Made by a program: the position numbers and the translations under genes. This document shows positions 42,337-51,069 of a DNA stretch of 64,000 bases, piece after piece. Source of the stretch: Alkalicoccobacillus murimartini (lineage in GTDB: Bacteria; Bacillota; Bacilli; Bacillales; Bacillaceae_D); assembly GCF_030813245.1 (NCBI RefSeq), contig NZ_JAUSUA010000003.1, positions 1 to 64,000 on the forward strand. Reading direction: 5' to 3'. The notes beneath the pieces are model-generated. The model was not told the origin of the DNA, ran no database searches, and saw only the letters and a program-made list of their open reading frames with translations. Each line of letters opens with the position of its first letter. Position 1 is the first letter of the stretch.

Positions 42337-44127
42337 CTAAATAAAATCAAATTCAAACGAGGCATCACCATTGACTTCACTAAGGGTAAAATCAATGAGG
42401 ACAACCTCCTGAGGAGCGCCGGAGTGGTCTATAAATGATTCTCTTTTTACATCGACTGACCATGTATCTTGAGCAAAGTAAACGGAGAGTTCGGAATCCA
42501 ATCGAGATAAGATAAGCTTTCCGGATTCAATTTGTACATCTTTTGCTAAGCTGACAAAGCGTTCGATAATCGGTTCTGGTGAGTGTAGAGAGAAAGAATC
42601 AATGATTTTTATGGCGCCAGTTTTGTTATCGACTTTCCATTCTCGTTTGAATGAATGCAAGGATTCAGTTGTATAGGCATTAGTCAGATCCAAAGAAAAC
42701 CGTGTCTCTTCATGTTGGTTGTTATACGAGAGGACATGAGCAGCAGCTTGTTCTCCTGTACTCTGGACATCCCCTCCGATAATAGGTACTGAATGACCGT
42801 GAGAACCGTTAGTGAGGATATCATAACGATTTGAACCAAAGTAGGCCCTTGAATAGTGACCAGCACCTAAATCAGAAAGCATCGAAACACCATCTACAAA
42901 GATCATAAAGTGTCCTAAGTCATTGTGGTTATGGGGTTCATCATTATGCCCGCCTTTGGCTGCGAAACCGATTTGTTTATCATGATATGTAGCTGTTTTA
43001 AGCAATAATTTTGCTTCTGGAAAGAAGCTTTCATGGCAGGGCCAATCTTGCCCTTCATTTGTCTCGTCAAACCAAATAAGATCCCGAATAGCCGGAGCAA
43101 ATCGATAACATGGGTCGTTCCCGTACGCCGCACACAGAGTTGAATGAGGTAGGTGAATGTGATCAATGTGAGCATGCAGATAGTGACTGAGCCCTAGCAT
43201 AGGAGAGGCTTGCTCCAATGCATCAGAAAAATTAGCAACCGTGCCTGCACCCATAAACACTTTTTCTTGAAACTTGGCGGCACATTTTATCTTTGGATTC
43301 TCTAATAGGTTTATTTCACTTTGTGTATGTTTCTTAAGCAGGTCCGCAAAGTAGATGTAGTAGCCGTAGCCATACTGCCAGTAATGGTACCCTTCCTGAC
43401 AAACACCCTCATCAGTCAGTCCTTGCTCAAAATAACCAACACTGCGAATGCATTTCTCCAGAATCGAAGCGAGCCTGTCCTCTGAATCAACCAAATAGAT
43501 CGCACAAGCACCAATCGATCCCGCACACACGGCAGACCAGTTATGTTCTGCTTTCTCCCAGCTATGTTCAAAAGCTAAGAAGGGACGAAGGACACGTCTT
43601 TCTATCTCATAGTGGATACGTTGGTTTATGAGAGCTGGTAAACGGTTTTTGTGCATCGTCAGAATTTCTGCGAGAGAAAAAGCGGTCTCAGCTGCAAATA
43701 AATCGATTTGTTCGTAGGCATTAGATTCATTTTCTGATAAGTTAAAAATAGAGTCTAGATTTAGGTGGGCCGGGAGACTCCACGTCCACTCTTCACAAAT
43801 GGACCAGAGGATGTTTTCTAGATGAGTTTGATAAAGCGGTTCATTGGGATTCAAATAGAGAAGGATAGCTAACGCATTTAACCGTCTGCGGCGTAAAAAA
43901 TAAAGCTTTTGATAGGTATCTCGATTCCCGTTGTTCACATAGTCTGCGAAAGCTGTGTAACTAAGTGTGGGAATGGGTTCATTCATGAGTCTATCTGCAT
44001 CAATTGATAGCTCGCTGACCCAATGTTGCAGGTGAGGGGAATTTTTTATTTTTTGTTGTGCACGTTCGCTTGTCATTGGAAAGCCAAAACTATCTGTAAA
44101 TAAAAGATCAGTAGATGGTCGTTTCAT
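42337..44127 (-). CDS. heparinase II/III-family polysaccharide lyase-like protein
   Basis: ATG 44127 follows GGAGGAGA. The 596-residue protein has an N-terminal alpha/alpha toroid (NWSAVCAGSIGACAIY, GYHYWQYGYGYYIYFADLLK) and a C-terminal beta domain with the heparinase II/III motif GGHNDEPHNHNDLGHFMIFV. These enzymes cleave uronic-acid-containing polysaccharides. No signal peptide, so it should act on imported oligosaccharides. It diverges from a DUF2264 gene, suggesting a joint carbohydrate role. Confidence 0.87.
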   Translation of the reverse strand: MKRPSTDLLFTDSFGFPMTSERAQQKIKNSPHLQHWVSELSIDADRLMNEPIPTLSYTAFADYVNNGNRDTYQKLYFLRRRRLNALAILLYLNPNEPLYQTHLENILWSICEEWTWSLPAHLNLDSIFNLSENESNAYEQIDLFAAETAFSLAEILTMHKNRLPALINQRIHYEIERRVLRPFLAFEHSWEKAEHNWSAVCAGSIGACAIYLVDSEDRLASILEKCIRSVGYFEQGLTDEGVCQEGYHYWQYGYGYYIYFADLLKKHTQSEINLLENPKIKCAAKFQEKVFMGAGTVANFSDALEQASPMLGLSHYLHAHIDHIHLPHSTLCAAYGNDPCYRFAPAIRDLIWFDETNEGQDWPCHESFFPEAKLLLKTATYHDKQIGFAAKGGHNDEPHNHNDLGHFMIFVDGVSMLSDLGAGHYSRAYFGSNRYDILTNGSHGHSVPIIGGDVQSTGEQAAAHVLSYNNQHEETRFSLDLTNAYTTESLHSFKREWKVDNKTGAIKIIDSFSLHSPEPIIERFVSLAKDVQIESGKLILSRLDSELSVYFAQDTWSVDVKRESFIDHSGAPQEVVLIDFTLSEVNGDASFEFDFI

Positions 44128-44259
44128 AGTGTATCTCCTCCAGTGATGTATCATCATAGCGATTTTTTTGTCTGCGGTACCTTCATGTAAAAATTGTATC
44201 ACTTTTTGTTTTGAAAGGGGTTACAATGAAATAAATCCAGCTATAGGGAAGGTGTAAGA

Positions 44260-46116
44260 ATGACGAAATGGAACGTATCGACTCAAAAAGGAAACAAAGA
44301 GAAAACAGAGCTTGAAGATATATTGCTAAAACTTGTAAAACCAGCAATCTCTGAGTTTCAATCGGGACACGCAGGCATTCGTCTCGGGGAAACGGGTACA
44401 TCCTATGATTCTCAAACTGCAGAAATGGAAGGGTTATCACGGCTCTTATGGGGAGTCGCTCCACTTCTTGCAGGAGGTAGAAAAGAGTCGCAAGTTATTG
44501 ACCCATTAGTAGAAGGAATCAAAAATGGAATCAATCCTACCCATCCTGAATATTGGGGGGAGCTTTCTGATTATGATCAGAGGCTTGTTGAGATGTCCGT
44601 ATACGGCTATGCCCTTTGTTTAGCTCCGGATCAGGTATGGGGGAAACTTACGGCTGAAGAGCAAGAACAACTAGTCGTTTGGTTGTCACAAAGCAGTAAA
44701 TATAAATGCCATGATTGTAATTGGTTGTTCTTTCCCGTGCTAGTTCAACTTGGCTTGAAGCAAGTAGGTGCTCCTTACTGTCAAAAAACGATTGATGAAT
44801 CACTAGATCGAGTGGAGGCCTTCTATTTAGGAGACGGTTGGTATGCAGATGGGCAGGATGCTCATCGTGACTATTACGTTCCGTTTGCGATTCATTTTTA
44901 CAGCTTATTTTATGCAAAGATGATGGAGAATGAGGACCCTAAGCGTGCTGCCACTTACAAAGAGAGAGCAGCATTGTTTGCACAGGACTTCATTTATTGG
45001 TTTGCTGATGACGGGGCAGCTATTCCATTTGGTCGAAGTATGACCTACCGTTTTTCTCAGGCCGCATTTTGGAGCGCGGTTGTGTTTGCTGATGTAGAGG
45101 TTGCTCCTTATTCTCTTGGTGAGATTAAAGGAATTCTATTTCGTCATATCCGTCAGTGGATGGAGCTACCAATTTTTGATACAAGAGGTGTGCTGACGAT
45201 TGGATATGCCTATCCAAACCTGTGCGTGTCAGAGAATTATAATTCACCGGGCTCTCCTTACTGGGCACTAAAAACATTTTTATTTCTTGCGTTGGCAGAG
45301 GACCATCCTTTTTGGGAAGCCGAGGAAGAGAAGATGCCGGTATTGGCTGACGTTTCTGTACAGCCTGAATCTAATAAAGTACTTGCTCGCGACAACGGGC
45401 ATGCAGCGATCTTTAATCCCGGACATACGAAGACCAATGATCATACCCACACCTCTGCTAAGTACGAAAAGTTTGTCTATTCCAGTCACTTCGGATTTAG
45501 TGTCCCACGAGGAGAATGGGGGCTTGAGCAGGCAGCATTTGATTCAATGCTCGCATTAAGTGAGCAGGATCATTTATACAGAGTGAAACGTACGTCTAAA
45601 ACAATCACGCTCTCAGAATCTATGATACAAATGGTTTGGCAGCCTTGGAATGACGTAGAAGTAGAAACATGGGTCATTCCAGTTCTTCCAGGACACCTTC
45701 GTGTCCATCGAATCAAGACAGCTAGGCATCTCTCAGCTGCAGAAGGAGGATTCGCTGTTGGACTTGGTGATCGGAATACAGAACCAACAGCATTGATCAC
45801 AAATTCAGACGACGCTGCTTTGTATTCTAACGTAGGAGGCACAAGCGCGATCAAACTTCTATATGGAAAAGGTCATGCGAAGCTAGTATTTCCGAATGCA
45901 AATACAAACCTAGTAAAATCCAGAACAAGTATCCCAACAATTGTTGCTGATTTTGAACCTGGTACTCATATAGTTGCTTCCATCGTATATGGCACCCCTG
46001 AACCTCATGTTGAAGAGGACTGGGCCTCTAGCTTTTCTTTCCAAGAAGAAGAGGGTTCTATTTCCTTTTATCAAAAGGGAGATGAAGAGCCTAGGTTGAA
46101 GCTTTCATTGGAGTAG
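44260..46116 (+). CDS. DUF2264-domain protein
   Basis: ATG 44260 with AGGGAAGG upstream. The 618-residue protein matches DUF2264 in order: EMEGLSRLLWGVAPLLAGG, YDQRLVEMSVYGYALCLAP, HDCNWLFFPVLVQLGL and YADGQDAHRDYYVPFAIHFY, with a beta-rich C-terminus. Its toroid plus beta layout resembles polysaccharide lyases. The family is often found in pectin or rhamnogalacturonan loci. It lies opposite the heparinase-like gene. Activity unproven. Confidence 0.85.
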   Translation: MTKWNVSTQKGNKEKTELEDILLKLVKPAISEFQSGHAGIRLGETGTSYDSQTAEMEGLSRLLWGVAPLLAGGRKESQVIDPLVEGIKNGINPTHPEYWGELSDYDQRLVEMSVYGYALCLAPDQVWGKLTAEEQEQLVVWLSQSSKYKCHDCNWLFFPVLVQLGLKQVGAPYCQKTIDESLDRVEAFYLGDGWYADGQDAHRDYYVPFAIHFYSLFYAKMMENEDPKRAATYKERAALFAQDFIYWFADDGAAIPFGRSMTYRFSQAAFWSAVVFADVEVAPYSLGEIKGILFRHIRQWMELPIFDTRGVLTIGYAYPNLCVSENYNSPGSPYWALKTFLFLALAEDHPFWEAEEEKMPVLADVSVQPESNKVLARDNGHAAIFNPGHTKTNDHTHTSAKYEKFVYSSHFGFSVPRGEWGLEQAAFDSMLALSEQDHLYRVKRTSKTITLSESMIQMVWQPWNDVEVETWVIPVLPGHLRVHRIKTARHLSAAEGGFAVGLGDRNTEPTALITNSDDAALYSNVGGTSAIKLLYGKGHAKLVFPNANTNLVKSRTSIPTIVADFEPGTHIVASIVYGTPEPHVEEDWASSFSFQEEEGSISFYQKGDEEPRLKLSLE

Positions 46117-46131
46117 GATAGGAGTTGTAAA

Positions 46132-46166
46132 ATAGCAGTGTCCCATTGAAGGGACACTGTTTTTAA
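46132..46166 (+). terminator. terminator of the DUF2264 gene
   Basis: CAGTGTCCC / GGGACACTG stem with a 6-nt loop, followed by TTTTT. Confidence 0.85.
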
Positions 46167-46198
46167 TTGTGGCTATAGTAGAGTGTTTGTTTGATGGT

Positions 46199-46370
46199 TT
46201 ACCAAGACAAAGATAAGAAATACAAAAACAGTTGAACATTTACCAAGAGAGGGAGCTAGATATCAAGAGAGATCAGAGAGATACGAAGCAGAAAGAAGAT
46301 TTATCAAGACACGAAGCTCTTTTCCAAGAGAACAGTCAACAATATCAAGAGCTTTGATCACTTTACTCAG
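46199..46370 (+). repeat. 20.4-bp phased array F (CAAG orientation)
   Basis: Cores begin at 46203, 46223, 46244, 46264, 46285, 46305, 46325 and 46346, in steps of 20,21,20,21,20,20,21. Units include TTACCAAGAGAG, ATATCAAGAGAG and TTATCAAGAC. It is bounded by the terminators at 46132 and 46377. Confidence 0.85.
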
Positions 46371-46376
46371 ATCGCT

Positions 46377-46416
46377 CAAAAAAAGGAGGCTTGCGCACAC
46401 GCGCAAGCCTCTTTCC
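46377..46416. terminator. terminator after the amidase gene
   Basis: GAGGCTTGCGC / GCGCAAGCCTC 11-bp GC-rich stem. AAAAAA on its left is the T-run for the minus strand, so it ends the yvrJ-amidase transcript. Confidence 0.85.
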
Positions 46417-47094
46417 TTATGAGTTGAATTGCACAAATTGTGTGTTAGCTGTAATGAACAGGCCACTTCGAAGCTCGTACATTTTTGAGCCATTCACAAA
46501 CAGTTCTCGCACAACAGTAAATACCTCGTCGCGTCTAACAATTTGATGGCGAGCATTCCAATCAGGTTGGTTATAGACCCAAAGCTCGGAAGCGAGTACA
46601 CGAACGGTTCCGATTGAATCACTTCCCTCACTGTTAGCAATCTCGTTGATGAAGCTGTCCCAGACACTAAGTAGATTAGCGGGGCAGTTCTTACCAGTCC
46701 AGTGCTGATGGCTAACGACACGAGAAAGGGGGACGTTTAATTGGTTCATTAAACTACGAACTAGCTCAATGCCTCTAGCTCGTGTAGCTGTGAAGTTCCC
46801 GTCACTATTGACGCAAAGCTCAATCCCAACGGATTGTCTATTACCAGTGGCGCCTGCGTGCCAGCCGATTTCATTTGTCGGAAGGTGTTGATAGATTTCC
46901 GTGTCATCTACTGTGTAATGCCAGGACACCTGTCGATTCTGGGCGTCTGCTCCTTTTACATAGCGAGCATGAGATTCAGCATTCGCCCCATTACTTGTGT
47001 TGGCTGTTTCATGTACGGTAATAAATGTGGGATCAATGCTTGTCCCAGGTCGGTTGGAGTTACTTGTTGGAATCAAATCTTGGATGATGTTCAT
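46417..47094 (-). CDS. N-acetylmuramoyl-L-alanine amidase (Amidase_2, PlyL/CwlA-like)
   Basis: ATG 47094 is preceded by GAGGAGGACAAC, inside the end of the yvrJ-like gene. The 225-residue protein has an Amidase_2 domain (residues about 20-145): FITVHETANT with a zinc His, QVSWHYTVDDTEIYQHLPTN with the second His, IGWHAGATG, GIELCVNSDG and HQHWTGKNCPANLL. A short SH3-like tail follows. There is no signal peptide, as in phage endolysins that depend on a holin. The small YvrJ-like gene directly upstream may serve that part. Confidence 0.9.
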   Translation of the reverse strand: MNIIQDLIPTSNSNRPGTSIDPTFITVHETANTSNGANAESHARYVKGADAQNRQVSWHYTVDDTEIYQHLPTNEIGWHAGATGNRQSVGIELCVNSDGNFTATRARGIELVRSLMNQLNVPLSRVVSHQHWTGKNCPANLLSVWDSFINEIANSEGSDSIGTVRVLASELWVYNQPDWNARHQIVRRDEVFTVVRELFVNGSKMYELRSGLFITANTQFVQFNS

Positions 47095-47095
47095 G

Positions 47096-47260
47096 TTAGT
47101 TGTCCTCCTCTTTTTTTGTAGCCAGCTTTCTTGTCAGGTCATGAATGGCCAAAGTCTGTGCGGCGATTCGCTTTTCGAAACGAAGTAATAAATACAAAGC
47201 AACGGTACTTGGAAATCCAACGTTAGCCAGCAGCATCGTCCATTCAGGCATTGCACCCAT
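47096..47260 (-). CDS. yvrJ: YvrJ-family small membrane protein
   Basis: ATG behind AAAGGGGTG. The 54-residue protein reads MGAMPEWTMLLANVGFPSTV then ALYLLLRFEKRI and a charged tail. NVGFP-x5-YLLLRxEKRI is the mark of the YvrJ family, encoded in B. subtilis beside sigO-rsoA. One helix (about 8-26) and a charged cytoplasmic tail also resemble small phage holins. It is the first gene before the amidase, divergent from the sigma genes. Confidence 0.85.
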   Translation of the reverse strand: MGAMPEWTMLLANVGFPSTVALYLLLRFEKRIAAQTLAIHDLTRKLATKKEEDN

Positions 47261-47338
47261 TTTTTCACCCCTTTAAGAGAAGCTACTGTATAAAGAGATG
47301 CTTTCTCATAAAAAATCAACTTTTTTCCCAAGAAAATA

Positions 47339-47383
47339 AGAACATACATTCGTAAAAACTATGTATAATGAGAACATAAGTTC
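47339..47383. promoter_or_regulatory. two LexA boxes flanking a promoter -10
   Basis: GAACATAAGTTC (47372-47383) is a perfect GAAC-N4-GTTC box directly after TATAAT (47364-47369). AGAACATACATTCG (47339-47352), a one-base variant, covers the -35 zone. Repression of the downstream sigma genes by LexA is expected. The second variant is identical in its core to the box at 61687. Confidence 0.8.
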
Positions 47384-47453
47384 TTATAAATTGTGAGTAG
47401 ACGTTGTTTATTAATGTCTCTTCATCTCTTTAAAAGAGAAAGGAGGTAGGAAA

Positions 47454-48074
47454 ATGAAGCATCCAAAGCAACGTTCCTATAGGGACTTTCCTGCTTATCA
47501 AACGTATGTAAACACCTATGGAGAAGCGTTAAAACATCCAGTAATTAAAGCTTTTTTAGAAGAAGAACATCATGAGGAACAGTTGGCGAAAAGTATCTCC
47601 AATCCAACTGAAAAGAATATAGAAGTTGTGAATGAGAGTTTCCGTGCTTTTTATATGGAACTTCGATTAGTGAAGTACCTCTCGCAATTAATTCATTTTT
47701 ATTCGATTGATGTCAGCAAACGATACAGACGGCATTTCTCCAGACATTCATATGTAATGGATCAGCCGCTCTCATACGATAACTCACTTCATCTACACGA
47801 TGTGCTTGAGTCAACGGAGCCAAGTACAGAAACATTGGTGACAGAGACAAGTAAGAGCTTAGAGGATTTGATCGAGCATCCACTGCTTTATGAACAATTT
47901 CTAAGTCTTTCGGACAAGCAGAAGCAGGTTTTGAACCTGCAGTTTATACAAGGGCTTAGTCATAAGGTGATTGCTGAGAAACTTGGTAGCACACCGCAGA
48001 ACATTTCTCAGATAGGCAGCAGAGCATTAGCTAAGTTGAGAGAGTCAATTCATCAGGGAGGGAACAATGATTAA
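47454..48074 (+). CDS. SigO-like sigma subunit (region 4), LexA-controlled
   Basis: ATG behind AAAGGAGG. The 206-residue protein has a clear sigma region 4 at about residues 150-200: LSLSDKQKQVLNLQFIQGLS, HKVIAEKLGSTPQNISQIGS and RALAKLRE. No normal -10-binding region 2 is visible in the N-terminal half. It overlaps by 8 nt a gene for an 82-residue region-2-like protein, the arrangement of B. subtilis SigO/RsoA. Two LexA boxes precede it, so it should be made after DNA damage. Likely targets include the divergent yvrJ-amidase unit. Confidence 0.82.
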   Translation: MKHPKQRSYRDFPAYQTYVNTYGEALKHPVIKAFLEEEHHEEQLAKSISNPTEKNIEVVNESFRAFYMELRLVKYLSQLIHFYSIDVSKRYRRHFSRHSYVMDQPLSYDNSLHLHDVLESTEPSTETLVTETSKSLEDLIEHPLLYEQFLSLSDKQKQVLNLQFIQGLSHKVIAEKLGSTPQNISQIGSRALAKLRESIHQGGNND

Positions 48075-48315
48075 AGAAAACAAGAAAAACAGGCAAGAGG
48101 AATTAATAAGAAAGATGGAGCCAAAGATTAAGAAAAGTGTTCGTACAGTGCCTTGGCAGTACCGCGAAGATGTAGAACAGGAGATTAAGATGAAAGTCAT
48201 GGAATCGATCGAAAAGGTGAATACGTACGACGTCCCTACATTTTTTGAATATACTCAAAAAGAAAAAAGACGTAGAGAAGGATTGTGTCAGGATGAAGCG
48301 AATAATAAAGGATAA
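48067..48315 (+). CDS. RsoA-like co-sigma subunit (region 2)
   Basis: ATG within the end of the sigma gene, with AGGGAGGG upstream. The 82-residue protein shows MEPKIKKSVRTVPWQYREDV and EQEIKMKVMESIEKV, the helix pair seen in sigma region 2 and in RsoA-type subunits. A basic tail follows (YTQKEKRRREG). It should supply -10 recognition to the region-4 subunit. The match is by pattern and gene order. Confidence 0.7.
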   Translation: MIKENKKNRQEELIRKMEPKIKKSVRTVPWQYREDVEQEIKMKVMESIEKVNTYDVPTFFEYTQKEKRRREGLCQDEANNKG

Positions 48316-48342
48316 CGTAATAAAAGAAGGGTGAGGTGAATA

Positions 48343-48768
48343 ATGACAGTAAACGCAAAGCAAATCTTTGTGAATCTACCAATCAAGAATTTACAGACAT
48401 CCAAAGCATTTTTCTCTAAAGTTGGATTCACATTTAATGAACAGTTCGAAGACGAGACCACAACTTGCATGGTGATTAGCGAGACCATCTACGTGATGCT
48501 ACTGGAGGAAGAACGGTTTGTCTCCTTCACCAAGAAGGAAATTCCTGATAACACCAACTATTCAGAGGCGATTGTGGCTCTCTCTGTAGGTAGCCGAGCC
48601 GAAGTAGATGAAATTGTAAATCAAGCTTTTGCAGCAGGAGCTAGCAAATATAATGAATCACAAGACCATGGATTCATGTACGGCTGGAGCTTTGCCGATT
48701 TGGATGGACATCTGTGGGAAGTTTTCTATATGGATGAGAGTGCTGCGGAAGAAGCGGCGAAGGGATAA
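48343..48768 (+). CDS. VOC-superfamily protein
   Basis: ATG after GGGTGAGG. The 141-residue protein has VOC modules: IFVNLPIKNLQTSKAFFSKV, FEDETTTCMVISETIYVMLL and the C-terminal GWSFADLDGHLWEVFYMDES with its Glu ligand. It resembles PhnB/YuaE-type glyoxalase-like proteins. It lies 27 nt after the sigma subunits and may be co-transcribed; a link to SOS is not implied by its sequence. Confidence 0.87.
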   Translation: MTVNAKQIFVNLPIKNLQTSKAFFSKVGFTFNEQFEDETTTCMVISETIYVMLLEEERFVSFTKKEIPDNTNYSEAIVALSVGSRAEVDEIVNQAFAAGASKYNESQDHGFMYGWSFADLDGHLWEVFYMDESAAEEAAKG

Positions 48769-48949
48769 GAGAAAGTGCAGTGAGTATCTACGGGTGCTTG
48801 CTGTTTTTTTGTGGTTTTTGCGGGGAGGGGGGGTTGAACGATGGAAGCAAATGGGTTTCATCACCCTACTATGTGGGTATATTTATCATTAAGTCACTGA
48901 TACACTGAATATAATGTATTTTCTGATATTTATAGGAGGGTAAACTTTT

Positions 48950-49165
48950 ATGAATGGCAAGCTGCTTTTCGTTATAGGTATTCTTTCGTCCTTTGTATTG
49001 ATTGGTGTTGCAAGATATTTTGGCATAAATATTTCTCTGGCACCACTTTTAACGGCGGTGTTTGGAGAACCTACTCTAATTTCTTCTGCGATCATTATTA
49101 TTTTTATGGGGGCCATCTGCTATTTTATATACAAGTCCATAAAAAAAGCTGGTGGATTTAATTGA
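48950..49165 (+). CDS. small two-helix membrane protein upstream of the SdpI-like gene
   Basis: ATG with TAGGAGGG upstream. The 71-residue protein has helices at about residues 4-24 and 42-62 and a KKAGGFN tail. It overlaps the SdpI-family gene by 4 nt, so the two are coupled. Related short proteins accompany SdpI-like genes in Bacillus. Function unknown. Confidence 0.65.
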   Translation: MNGKLLFVIGILSSFVLIGVARYFGINISLAPLLTAVFGEPTLISSAIIIIFMGAICYFIYKSIKKAGGFN

Positions 49166-49761
49166 GGGTTATACCAATATTTTTGCTCATGCTAGCTTTT
49201 TTAATTAGTGGGATTACGTTGTTTAATTTAGGTGAACAACGGGCTGCCGCGGATTGGATTGCTGTTTGCCTATTTCCTTTACTAATGATTACTGTCTATC
49301 CAGTGAATTATTTATTATTCAAAGCGTATCAGTCTTTAACGGACACTCGATTTGAATTTGAATCATTAGCTCAGATTGTCATGTCCGTGTTTATATTTGT
49401 TATTCATCTAGCTATCTCTCTTCATATAATAGGCTTTAATGTTAACGTTGGGTTGGTTATAGGTATTTTGTTTGGTTCATTTATGATGATAGTAGGATAT
49501 GCTTTTCCAAAAACCAAGCCAAACGTCTTGTTTGGTGCTCGCACAATATGGGCATTGAAGGATGATGAGGTTTGGCGTTTAACTAATCATTTTGCTGGAA
49601 AGCTTACCGTTTATATTGGTGCTGCTTTAATTTTATGTACACTCATATTTGCGAACTCGTTTGCTCTTATTATTTCTACTCTGCTCTTCTTGTTAATCAT
49701 CCTAACAATCATCATTGAGATCTTTTCATATAAAACATACAAAAAGCTATATCGCGAATAA
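49162..49761 (+). CDS. SdpI-family membrane protein
   Basis: The TTG start overlaps the previous stop. The 199-residue protein has six helices and the SdpI signature NVLFGARTIWALKDDEVWRL followed by TNHFAGK at about residues 114-140. B. subtilis SdpI gives immunity to the SdpC killing peptide and sequesters the repressor SdpR. No SdpC- or SdpR-like gene is adjacent, so this may be an orphan immunity or sensor protein. Confidence 0.85.
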   Translation: MRVIPIFLLMLAFLISGITLFNLGEQRAAADWIAVCLFPLLMITVYPVNYLLFKAYQSLTDTRFEFESLAQIVMSVFIFVIHLAISLHIIGFNVNVGLVIGILFGSFMMIVGYAFPKTKPNVLFGARTIWALKDDEVWRLTNHFAGKLTVYIGAALILCTLIFANSFALIISTLLFLLIILTIIIEIFSYKTYKKLYRE

Positions 49762-49831
49762 TTGATTTCACCTCTAAATATTATCCATTGATTTATTCTG
49801 AGTAGATTGATAAAGTTAGTACTAATATAAA

Positions 49832-49977
49832 GCTCTTATCAAGAGAGGCGGAGGGACTGGCCCGATGATGCCCGGCAACCGACACGTATGTAAAGGTGCC
49901 AAATCCAGCAGAACAGTAGGTGTTCTGATAGATAAGGAGAACGTTCACGTCTTCTTATAGAAGAGGTGTTTTTTTTA
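49832..49977 (+). promoter_or_regulatory. SAM-I riboswitch (S-box) with terminator
   Basis: The S-box core is clear: CTCTTATCAAGAGAGGCGGA, GGGACTGGCCC, GATGATGCCCGGCAACC and a downstream AGGTGCCAAATCCAGCAG arm. It closes with GATAAGGAG. A terminator follows (ACGTCTTCT / AGAAGAGGTGT plus T7). High S-adenosylmethionine should switch off the two genes downstream. Confidence 0.95.
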
Positions 49978-49998
49978 TAGGAACTGGGGGGAAGCGTT

Positions 49999-51057
49999 AT
50001 GAAATACGGGTTTTGGTTGCCGATCTTTGGTGGCTGGCTACGTAATGTTGAGGATGAACAGATGCCATCGACCTTTGACTATGCAAAAAAAGTCGTTCAG
50101 GCAGCGGAAGAGTGGGGATACGATACGACGCTTCTTGCTGAGCTCTATTTAAATGATATAAAAGGACCAGGTGAGGATGTGCTGGAGGCTTGGACCACAG
50201 CTGCTGCCCTTGCATCGGTTACAAATAAAATTGAATTAATGACGGCGATTAGACCTGGGTTCCATAATCCAGCGACTACGGCAAAGATGGCCGCAAATAT
50301 TGATCAGATAAGCAACGGTCGTTTTACGTTAAATGTCGTATCGGCTTGGTGGGCGGAGGAAGCTCGCCAATATGGAGGCGTGTTCACAGAGCATGATGAG
50401 CGGTATGCACGCACGGAGGAATTTATTGATGTGTTAAAAGGACTGTGGACAGAGGATTCCTTTTCTTATGATGGAACCTATTATCAGTTAAAAGAAACGC
50501 GTCTCTCGCCTAAACCTGTACAGCGACCTAATCCAATTTTATATGCAGGTGGCGAAAGTGAACAAGGCAAAACAACCATTACTGAGAAGTGTGACGCCTA
50601 TGTGATGCATGGGGGAACTGTTGAGGAAATTCGTACGAAGATTTTAGATATGAAAGAGCGCCGAGCGAAAACTAGTCATGCTCCACTATCGAGCTTTGGC
50701 ATGGCGGCTTATGTGATCTGCCGCGATACAGAGGAAGAGGCGCAGGCTGAGCTAGAACGAATTACCGATGTAAAAGAATCGGATGCTTATGCGGGGTATG
50801 ATGATTTCACAAGTAAATCACAGCTGGAACAACAAATTAAGCTACAGGATTATTCCGTGTCTAACCGTGGACTTAGACCACAGCTTATAGGTACACCTGA
50901 GACCATTGCGAAGCGAATTCTTGAATTTGAAGAGGCGGGTCTTGATCTAGTACTGCTTCAATGCTCCCCACAATATGAGGAGATGGAGCGCTTTGCACGA
51001 GATGTTATGCCATTGGTCGAACAATTTAGAAACCAGACAAATACAGCTATTACGTAA
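49999..51057 (+). CDS. FMN-dependent LLM-class monooxygenase (SfnG/SsuD-like)
   Basis: ATG follows TGGGGGGAAG. The 352-residue TIM-barrel protein matches alkanesulfonate/dimethylsulfone monooxygenases: GFWLPIFGGWLRNVEDEQMP, DTTLLAELYLNDIKG, LMTAIRPGFHNPATTAKMAA, RFTLNVVSAWWAEEARQYGG and PKPVQRPNPILYAGGESEQG. It should release sulfite or methanesulfinate from organosulfur compounds using FMNH2. Control by a SAM riboswitch places it in sulfur or methionine supply. No flavin reductase gene adjoins. Confidence 0.9.
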   Translation: MKYGFWLPIFGGWLRNVEDEQMPSTFDYAKKVVQAAEEWGYDTTLLAELYLNDIKGPGEDVLEAWTTAAALASVTNKIELMTAIRPGFHNPATTAKMAANIDQISNGRFTLNVVSAWWAEEARQYGGVFTEHDERYARTEEFIDVLKGLWTEDSFSYDGTYYQLKETRLSPKPVQRPNPILYAGGESEQGKTTITEKCDAYVMHGGTVEEIRTKILDMKERRAKTSHAPLSSFGMAAYVICRDTEEEAQAELERITDVKESDAYAGYDDFTSKSQLEQQIKLQDYSVSNRGLRPQLIGTPETIAKRILEFEEAGLDLVLLQCSPQYEEMERFARDVMPLVEQFRNQTNTAIT

Positions 51058-51069
51058 GGGGACGATTGG

